The notes under the pieces were generated by a model that did not search any database, had not been told where the DNA came from, and worked only from the letters and a program-made list of their open reading frames with translations. Positions 31,949-38,461 of a stretch of DNA of 38,609 nt are shown piece by piece (position 1 is the first letter of the stretch; each line of letters starts with the position of its first letter). The stretch comes from Opitutaceae bacterium (GTDB lineage: Bacteria; Verrucomicrobiota; Verrucomicrobiia; Opitutales; Opitutaceae): NCBI GenBank assembly GCA_030648295.1, contig JAUSID010000144.1:1-38609 (forward strand). The letters are read 5' to 3'. A program made the position numbers and the translations under genes.

Positions 31949-33370
31949 ATGAAACTCGTTTTCGCCCTCGCGACCGTGCTCGTCGGCGCCACCCTCGCGC
32001 CCGGCGCCGAACCCATCCGGCTGCATCCGGACAACCCGCACTACTTCTCCTGGCGCGGCCGGCCCACGGTGCTGATCACGAGCGCCGAACATTACGGCGC
32101 GGTGCTGAACCTGGAATTCGATTACATCAAGTATCTGGATACCCTGGCGCGGGACGGGCTCAACCTCACCCGGACGTTCTCGGGCGCGTATTGCGAAAAT
32201 CCGACCGCGTTCAACATCGCGAACAACACCCTCGCGCCGGCAACCGGCCGGTTGATCGTGCCGTGGAGCCGCAGCAACACGCCCGGATACTTCGGCGGCG
32301 GGAACAAATTCGACCTGACGCGCTGGGATGAGGCGTATTTTCGGCGGCTGAAGGATTTCGTGGATCAGGCGAGCCGGCGGGGGATTGTGGTCGAATTCAC
32401 CTTCTTCTGCCCGTTCTACCGTGACGACATGTGGCTGAGGAGCCCCCTGCACGCCGGCAACAACGTAAACGGCGTCGGCGACGTGAAACGCGAGGTGGTT
32501 TACACGCTCGATCGACATGGCGGGTTGCTCGCAGTGCAGGAGGCGATGGTCCGGCGGATCGTGGCCGAACTGCGCGACGCGGACAACGTGCTCTGGGAGG
32601 TCTGCAACGAACCGTATACCGGCAAACCCGTGCGTCTGGTCGCGGCGGAATGGGAGAACCACATGGCAGACATCATCGCCGACGCAGAACGGCGCATCCG
32701 CGGCGAGGCGCGGCTGCCCGCCCGATTGATCACGCAAAACATCGCCAACGGCCGCCAAAAGATCGAGCAGCCGCACCCCGCCGTTTCCGTGTTCAATTTC
32801 CATTACGCGAATCCTCCCGACGCCGTGCCGATGAATTTCGGACTGAACCGCGTGATCGGTGACAACGAGACCGGCTTCAAGGGCAATGCCGACGCGCATT
32901 ATCGGATGGAGGCATGGGAGTTCCTGCTCGCCGGTGGCGCGCTCTACAACAACCTCGATTACTCGTTCACGGTCGGCCACGAGGACGGCACGTTCGCGTA
33001 TGGGGAAAAGACACCGGGCGGCGGCAACGCCGGATTCCGCCGTCAGATGAAGGTGCTTGCCGACTTCATGCGGAGTTTCGATTTCGTCCGCATGGGGCCG
33101 GATTCGAATGTGGTGAAATCCGGGCTGCCGGAGAAGGCTCGCGTGCAGGCGCTGGTCGAACCGGGCCGTCAGTACGCGATTTACCTGAAAGGAAAACCGC
33201 TCACGAGCATCGTGGTGGATCTGCCATCCGGCTCATATCACGCCGAGTGGATCAGCGTCATGACCGGGAAGGGTGAGGGTTCGCGGGAAACCAAGCACGC
33301 CGGCGGCCCGGCCACGCTCGAGATTCCCGCCGGCGCCGAGGAGATTGCGCTCCGGATCCGTCGGAGCTGA
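31949..33370 (+). CDS. Secreted GH5-like (clan A, TIM-barrel) glycoside hydrolase
   Basis: 473 aa from ATG 31949; upstream codons are translated heptamer repeat. Signal peptide MKLVFALATVLVGATLAPGA. The catalytic barrel covers about residues 25-370: LNLTRTFSG, FTFFCPFYRDD, VLWEVCNEPYTG with E221 as candidate acid/base, FNFHYA, and VIGDNETGF with E307 as candidate nucleophile. A small beta-sandwich-like C-terminus follows (LVEPGRQYAIYLKGKPLTSIVVDLPSG), reminiscent of DUF4038/DUF5060-type putative glycanases. Exact GH family cannot be named without a profile search. Probably degrades an environmental polysaccharide in the periplasm or outside. Confidence 0.85.
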   Translation: MKLVFALATVLVGATLAPGAEPIRLHPDNPHYFSWRGRPTVLITSAEHYGAVLNLEFDYIKYLDTLARDGLNLTRTFSGAYCENPTAFNIANNTLAPATGRLIVPWSRSNTPGYFGGGNKFDLTRWDEAYFRRLKDFVDQASRRGIVVEFTFFCPFYRDDMWLRSPLHAGNNVNGVGDVKREVVYTLDRHGGLLAVQEAMVRRIVAELRDADNVLWEVCNEPYTGKPVRLVAAEWENHMADIIADAERRIRGEARLPARLITQNIANGRQKIEQPHPAVSVFNFHYANPPDAVPMNFGLNRVIGDNETGFKGNADAHYRMEAWEFLLAGGALYNNLDYSFTVGHEDGTFAYGEKTPGGGNAGFRRQMKVLADFMRSFDFVRMGPDSNVVKSGLPEKARVQALVEPGRQYAIYLKGKPLTSIVVDLPSGSYHAEWISVMTGKGEGSRETKHAGGPATLEIPAGAEEIALRIRRS

Positions 33371-33436
33371 GTGGTCGCGCAATGTAGCAGCCGACGTGAG
33401 GAGGCTGAACGCCACGCGGACAGCCATGCGTCAAGG

Positions 33437-33507
33437 GAACGCAGGAAGGACTCGAACCTCCATCTCCACCTTCGATTGGTGGGCTCTTTCCGTTGAGCTA
33501 CTGCGTG
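33437..33507 (-). tRNA. tRNA-like sequence, positional anticodon UCG, unusual A33
   Basis: On the minus strand a cloverleaf can be drawn. Acceptor CACGCAG/CTGCGTT (one C-T mismatch at the end pair); TA; D-arm GCTC-AACGGAAA-GAGC; anticodon stem CCACC/GGTGG with loop AATCGAA; variable AGAT; T-arm GGAGG-TTCGAGT-CCTTC (one G-T pair); discriminator C. No base separates the D and anticodon stems, and the loop has A instead of the universal U33. CCA is not encoded. The positional anticodon UCG would read CGA (Arg). It may be a functional oddity, a decayed tRNA or a former integration site. Confidence 0.5.
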
Positions 33508-33539
33508 CATCAATTTACCACGCTCACCCCAGCTAGAGA

Positions 33540-33944
33540 TTGAAAAACCACTCTGCGCACGATCTGTCTTCAAAACCACCGGATTGGGCTGTTGTAGCGC
33601 AAAGAAAGGAACAATTTATTGTAGCCGTTTGTGCGGAACAACAGGGAGAATTGTCCTTAATAAGTCGCCGAGCCGAGCAGAGATTCACTTGCTCAGACAT
33701 CCCCGCGGTTTCTACTTGGCCCACCATGAAAATTGATGGCAGCGACATCCACATTGTCACGGGCCGTGTTGGAGATGGGTGTTGTGAACCCAGCACGCTC
33801 AAAATCTGGATGGGAACGGATTTGAACGCTTACCTCGAAAAACGAAAGCTCCGCAAAAGCGACGAACAGTGGGCAATTCTTTCCGCATTCGATACGCAGG
33901 AAGAGGCAATTGCCGAGGCCGAAAGGCTCAACAAAAGTGACTAA
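33540..33944 (+). CDS. Hypothetical protein, accessory region
   Basis: 134 aa from TTG 33540. Base composition is clearly lower in GC than the surrounding genes and codon use is mixed, suggesting transfer. The chain reads as a real small soluble protein (QFIVAVCAEQQGELSLISR, MKIDGSDIHIVTGRVGDGCCEPSTLKIWM, WAILSAFDTQEEAIAEAERL) with no TM or signal peptide. I do not recognise a family; size and setting would suit an immunity or antitoxin-type protein, which is a guess. An internal ATG (Met63, 33726) is another possible start. Confidence 0.6.
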   Translation: MKNHSAHDLSSKPPDWAVVAQRKEQFIVAVCAEQQGELSLISRRAEQRFTCSDIPAVSTWPTMKIDGSDIHIVTGRVGDGCCEPSTLKIWMGTDLNAYLEKRKLRKSDEQWAILSAFDTQEEAIAEAERLNKSD

Positions 33945-33962
33945 GCCGTATCGATTCAGTGG

Positions 33963-34112
33963 ACAACCGCGAATGAACGCGAATGGACGCAAATTTCAGA
34001 GGAGAGGGAGAATTGACCAAATGAAACCATGGTCACCGTTTGGTTAATCGTTTCCATACTCCCATTGATGCCCTTTCCATTCGCGTGAATTGGCGTCTAT
34101 TCGCGGTTTAAC
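33963..34112. repeat. Inverted pair of the 34-bp dispersed repeat
   Basis: The left copy at 33963-33996 contains ACCGCGAATGAACGCGAATG, then GACGCAAAT; the right copy at 34079-34112 reads CATTCGCGTGAATTGGCGTC, then TATTCGCGGTTTAA. The copies face each other, and each matches the copies near the SIR2-TIR gene (the right copy at 27 of 34 positions against 29159-29192). Both show 10-bp periodicity. Confidence 0.6.
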
Positions 34113-34186
34113 TGAATTGTTCCGGCTAAGCGGCGCGCCACCCGCGCGATGAGACGAGAGCCACCGAGACCCCACTGATCCAAGTG

Positions 34187-34260
34187 TGTTATTACTCTCT
34201 CAAGAGGGGACGTTGGCGGCTGAATCCGCTGATCGGGATCCCCTCTCGAGGGTAATAACA
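34187..34260. repeat. Imperfect inverted repeat
   Basis: Arms 34187-34210 (TGTTATTACTCTCTCAAGAG, then GGGA) and 34239-34260 (TCCCCTCTCGAGGGTAATAA, then CA) pair over about 21 positions with a 2-nt bulge and a 28-bp loop. AT-rich ends with a purine/pyrimidine inner part; no gene assigned. Confidence 0.55.
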
Positions 34261-34544
34261 TACTTGCCTCAGTAGCCGACCCGCTGCGGCTTTCCATTAG
34301 CCCCGGGTCGAGCCGACAAATTTTTCCATGACCGCGTTTCCATCGCTGTTGCAAAGCGTCATACCCAATCGCCCGCCTCACGCGGCGCAAAGTCGAAACC
34401 AAGATCGTAATTGAGGTAGATCGACAAACTAGCGCTTAAAACGGTGTAACAGGCCGTGTGGAATCATCGCGGATATTGGTTCTTTCTGAAGTCAGAGCCC
34501 TCCTAACGAGCTATGACGAAAGCGTGTCACTTTGTCATGGGACG

Positions 34545-34583
34545 GTCAAAACCAGCCAGGTAGGGTCGATTCATAACCAGCCA
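34545..34583 (+). repeat. IS21-type left-end repeats
   Basis: TCAAAACCAGCCA at 34545 and TCATAACCAGCCA at 34571 are 26 bp apart, just before istA. IS21-family ends carry multiple short repeats. Two more copies (34801 TCAAAACCAGCCA, 34846 TCAAAACCGGCCA) lie inside the istA reading frame. Confidence 0.55.
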
Positions 34584-34629
34584 CTTTGAGGGGTTGCGTC
34601 CGCTGCGATGAGGATCGCAGAAGGGCGCA

Positions 34630-35187
34630 ATGAACCGCCTCATCGTGAGCCTTCAACATTCGATAAATACCTTGGCTGCCAGGGGCTGGTCCGGTCGTCG
34701 GATTGCCCGGGAGTTGGATATCAACCGCGAGACGGTGGCGCGGCATATACACGCGAGACCACGCGAAGTGACCGCTGGCGGCACCGAGGTAGCGGCGGAT
34801 TCAAAACCAGCCATTTCGACCCTCGGGTCGGAAGGCGTGGTGGGTTCAAAACCGGCCATTTCGACCCTCGGCTCCCGAGCGGGTAGAACGAGCGACTCGG
34901 GCCCGTTCTCCGGCGAGATTGAAGCGGGCTTGCACGGCGGGCTCTCCCTGAAGCGGATCCACCAGGATTTGGTGAGCGAGCATGCCTTCACCGGCAGCTA
35001 TCAATCGGTGAAGCGTTTCGCGCGGCAGTTTGCGGCCAGCATGGATCCACCGTTCCGTCGGATGGAGTGCGGGCCGGGCGAGGAGATGCAGGTCGATTTT
35101 GGCTGCGGCGCCTGGGTGGTGGAAGACGGCCGGCGCCGTCGGCCACACCTGTACCGCTGCGTCCTCAGCCATTCGCGCAAGGAATAG
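34630..35187 (+). pseudogene. istA: IS21-family transposase IstA, N-terminal part, interrupted
   Basis: 185 codons from ATG 34630 (AAGGG six bases upstream). MNRLIVSLQHSINTLAARGW leads into an HTH (SGRRIARELDINRETVARHI). A linker with two SKPAISTLGS repeats follows (about 58-82). Then come the IstA segments EAGLHGGLSLKRIHQDLV, FTGSYQSVKRF, PGEEMQVDFG and RRRPHLYRCVLSHSRK. The frame stops with K-E-stop because a 3.28-kb element is inserted at 35179/35181. The continuation GYTEAVWRQTTDSFIRCTEN begins at 38463. Joining C-GC|AA|A-GGC restores the expected HSRKGYTE...W sequence in frame. The catalytic DDE region is therefore split. Confidence 0.9.
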
Positions 35188-35190
35188 CTT

Positions 35191-37260
35191 TCATACTGCA
35201 CCTGTGGGTTTGGATTCAAGGTAGCGGGCTTTCCGGCGGTGTCGTTGCTGCCGAACGCGGATCTGACTGATGATGTCATCTGACGGCCGTCGATAAAGAA
35301 AATCGCCTCGATTGTTTAAGGAGATAACCTGCAGCAGGCCGACGTTGTGCCAGTGAGGGACAGCAGTGCAAGAGCAGCCGAGCAGGGACGCCACTTGGCT
35401 GGACGTCATCCAGCCTTGTTCGCCCAGCCGCTGCCGCCGGCTTTTCAAGTGATGAGTTCGGCGCAGCGCGCTGACGTTGAAGGAATCGAACCGATTGCCG
35501 CAGCCCGTGGATAAACCTCGCTCGTTGAGGATACGGGCGATTTCGGAATCGCTGTGCTGCTCAAGTAACCGATCGATTTCGCTGATGATTTCCGGTTCTG
35601 TCGTCCACCGCTCCCAGGAACGCTGGGGCAATGGCACGCGAAGCTCTCGTGTTGCGCCGCCTTTGAAACGCACCTGAACGATGAACTCCTGCTCACGCCG
35701 CAGAGTCACATCTTCGAGCAACAGGCGAGCCATGCGTTTGCGGTCGCGATCCAGTGTCTTCGGATCCCGCCAGAGCTTGGGAAAATCGGCGGCCAGAGCT
35801 CGGATTTTCCCTTTCTGTTCGTCAGTAATCTGGACCGCGTCGACATCGCGTTGCTGTTCCGCCGCCTCCTTCGCTTGGACGAGCAAGCGCAGTTTTTCGT
35901 TCCATTGCGTTTCGAGAGTATCGGCGACCAGGCGATTGTTGGGATCGACACGCATGTACCGCACGCGGGCCTGCTCGGCGTCATATTGCAGGCGTTGTAG
36001 GTGCTGGAGACGAAGCCGCTCCGCTTCGGCCAGCCGGTTCTCGATTTCACTCTGGACATGCAGGACGACCTCCAGCGCAAGCGGAGTGACGCATTCGATC
36101 AATAATCGCCCAACCTCGGCGTCGATGGCCTCGCCATGAATCCGTTGACACGCCGGTTCGCCTTTTTCGATGCCTGGCCTCTGGCAGAGATACTCGGGGA
36201 TCTTCCTCGTCTGGCGATCATGGTAATGCAGGGTCATCGAACGGCCGCACTTGCCGCAGACGACCAGACCCTGAAGGAGCGCGGGACCTTCGCGAGCGGG
36301 ACCGCTTCTTTGCTCCGCGCCGTTACCCCGGAGGTTCACGAGCAGCCGCTGCTGATTGGCGAGAAACGTCTCCCAGGTAATATATCCGGGATGCGCCTCC
36401 TTCCTGATGAAGCGCCATTGATCGCGGGGCAAATGTCGGATGTGTACTCTGCCATCTGCCGTTTTGCTGACCCGGCTTCGGCCGAAACAAAACGCACCGG
36501 CGTAGCGCGGATTGTGGAGCGTCGCCAAAGCGATTTGGTAGCCCAACTCCCGCCAGACGATTTCTCCGCTGCCCGCTTGGGCCCGCCGGGGAAACTTTAG
36601 TCCCTCCCGGTGGAAACTCTGCACCGTCGCCCAAGCCGCGCCGGTGCGCTCAAACGTCGCGAACAACATCCGCAGACTCTGTTGCACCTGCTGATCGGGA
36701 TCGAGTTCCACGCGATCCTCCTCAGTATAGATCAGCCCAACCGGCAGCGGTATCTTGAGTTCGCCGCGCTGCGCCTTGTTGAGAACGCCGCCGACGAGCC
36801 GAGCGCGCAGCACATGCAATTCGGCTTCGCTCATCGTGCCCTTGAGTCCCAGCAGCAGGCGATCGTTGTAGTGGCTGGGCTCATACAGACCGTCTTCGTC
36901 CAGGATCAACGTGCTGGACAGCGCACAGATCTCCAGGAGCCGGTGCCAGTCGGCGCAATTGCGCGCCAAACGCGAGACCTCCAGTCCCATCACGATCCCC
37001 GCTTTACCCAGTCCCACCTCGGCCACCAATCGTTGGAAGCCCTCGCGGTCAGCGGCGGATGCCCCCGACTGTCCTTGGTCGTGGTCGATCACCACGACCT
37101 GCTCGTCGGACCAGCCCAAGGCGATCGCACGACGGCGCAACGCGTACTGTCGCTCCGTGCTCTCCGTGTTTTCCAAAACTTGATGCAGCGAGGATTGGCG
37201 AACGTACAGATAGGCGGCCCGCTTCAAGTGTTCCGATGTGACTTTGGATTCGGCGTTCAT
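35191..37260 (-). CDS. Large serine recombinase (integrase)
   Basis: 689 aa. The resolvase/invertase catalytic domain is at about 14-160: YVRQSS with S23 as the likely nucleophile, QGQSGASAADREGFQRLV, VSRLARN, and the GTMSEAELHVLRARL helix. A recombinase domain follows (about 175-290; PLPVGLIY, LHNPRYAGAFCFGR). Then comes a zinc ribbon (CGKCGRSM...YLCQRP...PACQ), a coiled-coil-like stretch (about 410-510) and two C-terminal HTH-like parts (SEIARILNERGLSTG; GWMTSSQVASLLGCS...). Size and order fit integrases that act on short attP/attB sites. Start ATG 37260 overlaps the 92-aa gene stop (ATGA). Its stop is 11 bases from the AA core of the left att site. Confidence 0.95.
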   Translation of the reverse strand: MNAESKVTSEHLKRAAYLYVRQSSLHQVLENTESTERQYALRRRAIALGWSDEQVVVIDHDQGQSGASAADREGFQRLVAEVGLGKAGIVMGLEVSRLARNCADWHRLLEICALSSTLILDEDGLYEPSHYNDRLLLGLKGTMSEAELHVLRARLVGGVLNKAQRGELKIPLPVGLIYTEEDRVELDPDQQVQQSLRMLFATFERTGAAWATVQSFHREGLKFPRRAQAGSGEIVWRELGYQIALATLHNPRYAGAFCFGRSRVSKTADGRVHIRHLPRDQWRFIRKEAHPGYITWETFLANQQRLLVNLRGNGAEQRSGPAREGPALLQGLVVCGKCGRSMTLHYHDRQTRKIPEYLCQRPGIEKGEPACQRIHGEAIDAEVGRLLIECVTPLALEVVLHVQSEIENRLAEAERLRLQHLQRLQYDAEQARVRYMRVDPNNRLVADTLETQWNEKLRLLVQAKEAAEQQRDVDAVQITDEQKGKIRALAADFPKLWRDPKTLDRDRKRMARLLLEDVTLRREQEFIVQVRFKGGATRELRVPLPQRSWERWTTEPEIISEIDRLLEQHSDSEIARILNERGLSTGCGNRFDSFNVSALRRTHHLKSRRQRLGEQGWMTSSQVASLLGCSCTAVPHWHNVGLLQVISLNNRGDFLYRRPSDDIISQIRVRQQRHRRKARYLESKPTGAV
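35195..35219 (-). repeat. Left att arm: ACTGCACC-N10-GATTCAA
   Basis: The first block begins exactly 14 bases inside the AA core (35179-35180). It is the mirror of the right arm at 38421-38445, with both blocks (8 and 7 bp) and the 10-bp spacing conserved. It overlaps the recombinase stop region. Confidence 0.8.
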
Positions 37261-37535
37261 GGCGAGGAAGGTGACAGCTGACGGACGGTAATCTGCGCCA
37301 GGAGCAGCGTCAGTTCATGCTGCCAGCCCGGCTGGTCGGAGGGGCGAGTCGATAGCGAGCTCATCGGGACTGCTTCCGGGCGTTGCCGCCACTGGTGTAT
37401 CCAGCCGGCCACGCCGGTCTTAACCACCAGGATTGTTCCGAGCGGAGCGGCGGAAAAAATCACGGCCCTCGCCACGGCGTTCTGGCGGAGCGCTTCGTAC
37501 TGCTCGGTCGAGACCGATGCTGAAGACGTTGTCAT
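37257..37535 (-). CDS. 92-aa protein coupled to the serine recombinase
   Basis: Small protein between the HTH gene and the recombinase, with ATGA overlaps on both sides (37532-37535, 37257-37260). The middle is hydrophobic (ARAVIFSAAPLGTILVVKTGVAGWI), possibly a buried helix pair rather than a TM. The rest is Ser/Gln/Pro-rich. I do not recognise a family. The strict coupling suggests a recombination accessory factor, for example a directionality factor; that is inference. Confidence 0.7.
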   Translation of the reverse strand: MTTSSASVSTEQYEALRQNAVARAVIFSAAPLGTILVVKTGVAGWIHQWRQRPEAVPMSSLSTRPSDQPGWQHELTLLLAQITVRQLSPSSP

Positions 37536-38008
37536 CGCCGCTTCTGCCGCCCCCTTTTTTGGCCCTGCGTTTTCAGCGCCTTTTCGATCGTTCGCGGATG
37601 CACCTTCACCTTGAAGCGCTCCTGGATCCGAAGCGACAGGTCCCTTGCGCCCGGACGCGGCTCGACCGCGGCTTGCTCCTGCAAATATTTCCTCACCTCG
37701 GTCGTGAGCTTGTGCGCGCTCCTCGGGCCCCGCTTGCGCGGCAGGAGCGCCTCCAGCCCTCCGGCTTTGAGCTGCGCCTGCGCCTGATAGATCGTTGGCC
37801 GCGACAGGCCGAACTCGCCGGCGGCCCGTGCAATCGAATAACCGTCCTTTTCTACCGCGCGCAGCGTCTCGTACTTTAGCTGAAGCAGATCCTTCGGATC
37901 AAAAAAATCGCCCGTCTGAAAGAGCTCGTGTCGGACCACGGCGAAGCGGCGGTTGAAGGTGCCCGTGACCTCGAGGGCCCGGCGTTTCTCGGAAGTCAGA
38001 TCAGCCAT
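37532..38008 (-). CDS. Helix-turn-helix DNA-binding protein (IS481/IS630 N-terminal type)
   Basis: 158 aa from ATG 38008; the frame is open 44 codons upstream but not protein-like. Residues about 45-85 form an HTH: LRAVEKDGYSIARAAGEFGLSRPTIYQAQAQL. A basic segment (RKRGPRSAHKLT) and a second helical HTH-like part (RDLSLRIQERFKVKVHPRTIEKAL) follow. The order resembles the DNA-binding half of IS481 or IS630 transposases, without any DDE catalytic part. First gene of the coupled HTH/92-aa/recombinase unit, so a regulator or recombination accessory is likely. Confidence 0.82.
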   Translation of the reverse strand: MADLTSEKRRALEVTGTFNRRFAVVRHELFQTGDFFDPKDLLQLKYETLRAVEKDGYSIARAAGEFGLSRPTIYQAQAQLKAGGLEALLPRKRGPRSAHKLTTEVRKYLQEQAAVEPRPGARDLSLRIQERFKVKVHPRTIEKALKTQGQKRGRQKRR

Positions 38009-38140
38009 GGATGTAAACGTATTTATGCCGCATGATCTGCGCCAAGTTCGAAACGGCAAGACAAAAATGCCGCGCTTTTCACTCTCACAGCCCCGGAACC
38101 AACCCTGCTCTTCGCGTAGGCAGCTCATGGACGGCGGCAC

Positions 38141-38176
38141 ATATTACTTTACACACTCGGCGTAATTTCCTTTACA
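38141..38176 (-). promoter_or_regulatory. Direct repeats TGTAAAG-AAT upstream of the HTH gene
   Basis: On the minus strand TGTAAAGGAAATTA (38176-38163) and TGTAAAGTAATAT (38153-38141) form an imperfect direct repeat about 23 bp apart. It lies between the DUF5372-type gene end and the HTH gene start; a plausible operator or promoter of the recombinase unit. Confidence 0.35.
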
Positions 38177-38451
38177 GCGGCTTTGGCCATTCGCGCAAGT
38201 TCCAGCAGATCTACCGTGCGCGCGATCGCGCGGCCCTGTGCCTGTTTCACAAACAGATCTCCCGGCCCCGCATCCGTCCAGGATTCACGAACTGCCGCAG
38301 CAAGACCCTCTTCGGTCACGAAGTACACGAGCCATTGTCCCCAGCGATTCCGACGTTCGATCATCTCAAACCGCCGTCCGCGCCAGGGATGATTGGGGTG
38401 GGTTATCGTGACGTATTGCTTTGAATCAGTCTCAAAGGGTGCAGTTCGCAC
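38149..38451 (-). CDS. DUF5372-type small protein
   Basis: 100 aa from GTG 38451. The N-terminal core YVTITHPNHPWRGRRFEMIER...NRWGQWLVYFV resembles proteins of the DUF5372 group that accompany mobile recombinase genes. A helical C-terminus follows (LFVKQAQGRAIARTVDLLELARMAKAAV). Function unknown. The gene starts only eight bases from the AA core of the right junction and its first codons contain the right att arm, so no promoter for it fits inside the integrated element. Confidence 0.7.
   Translation of the reverse strand: MRTAPFETDSKQYVTITHPNHPWRGRRFEMIERRNRWGQWLVYFVTEEGLAAAVRESWTDAGPGDLFVKQAQGRAIARTVDLLELARMAKAAVKEITPSV
38421..38445 (+). repeat. Right att arm: TTGAATC-N10-GGTGCAGT
   Basis: The second block ends exactly 14 bases before the AA core (38460-38461). 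It mirrors the left arm at 35195-35219. Confidence 0.8.
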
Positions 38452-38461
38452 CCGAGGATAA

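Larger units (their letters stand above)
33945..34629. other. Gene-poor accessory stretch before the IS21 remnant
   Basis: 685 bp without a supported gene. It contains an inverted pair of the 34-bp dispersed repeat (33963-33996, 34079-34112), a 22-24-bp imperfect inverted repeat (34187-34260) and the left-end repeats of an IS21 element (34545-34583). Confidence 0.5.
35181..38461. mobile_element. 3.28-kb serine-recombinase element inserted in istA
   Basis: Boundaries come from rejoining istA in frame at an AA dinucleotide (35179-35180 and 38460-38461). The unit between is 3281 bp with one AA. It encodes four minus-strand genes: DUF5372-type, HTH, 92-aa and large serine recombinase; the last three are joined by ATGA overlaps. 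The ends carry mirror-image arms at equal distances from the AA core. No other cargo, so it appears to be a minimal integrative element that moves by its own recombinase. Confidence 0.85.

Noticed and set aside
31343-32980. 545-codon minus-strand frame across the MBL and glycosidase genes
   Set aside because: It runs over two genes with clear motifs in other frames and through the heptamer inverted repeat.
34097-34402. 101-codon minus-strand frame in the gene-poor stretch
   Set aside because: It is built from the dispersed 34-bp repeat and the 34187-34260 inverted repeat; no protein character.
35181-38461. Prophage or conjugative element
   Set aside because: Only four genes, no structural, replication or transfer functions; ends are defined within 3.3 kb.
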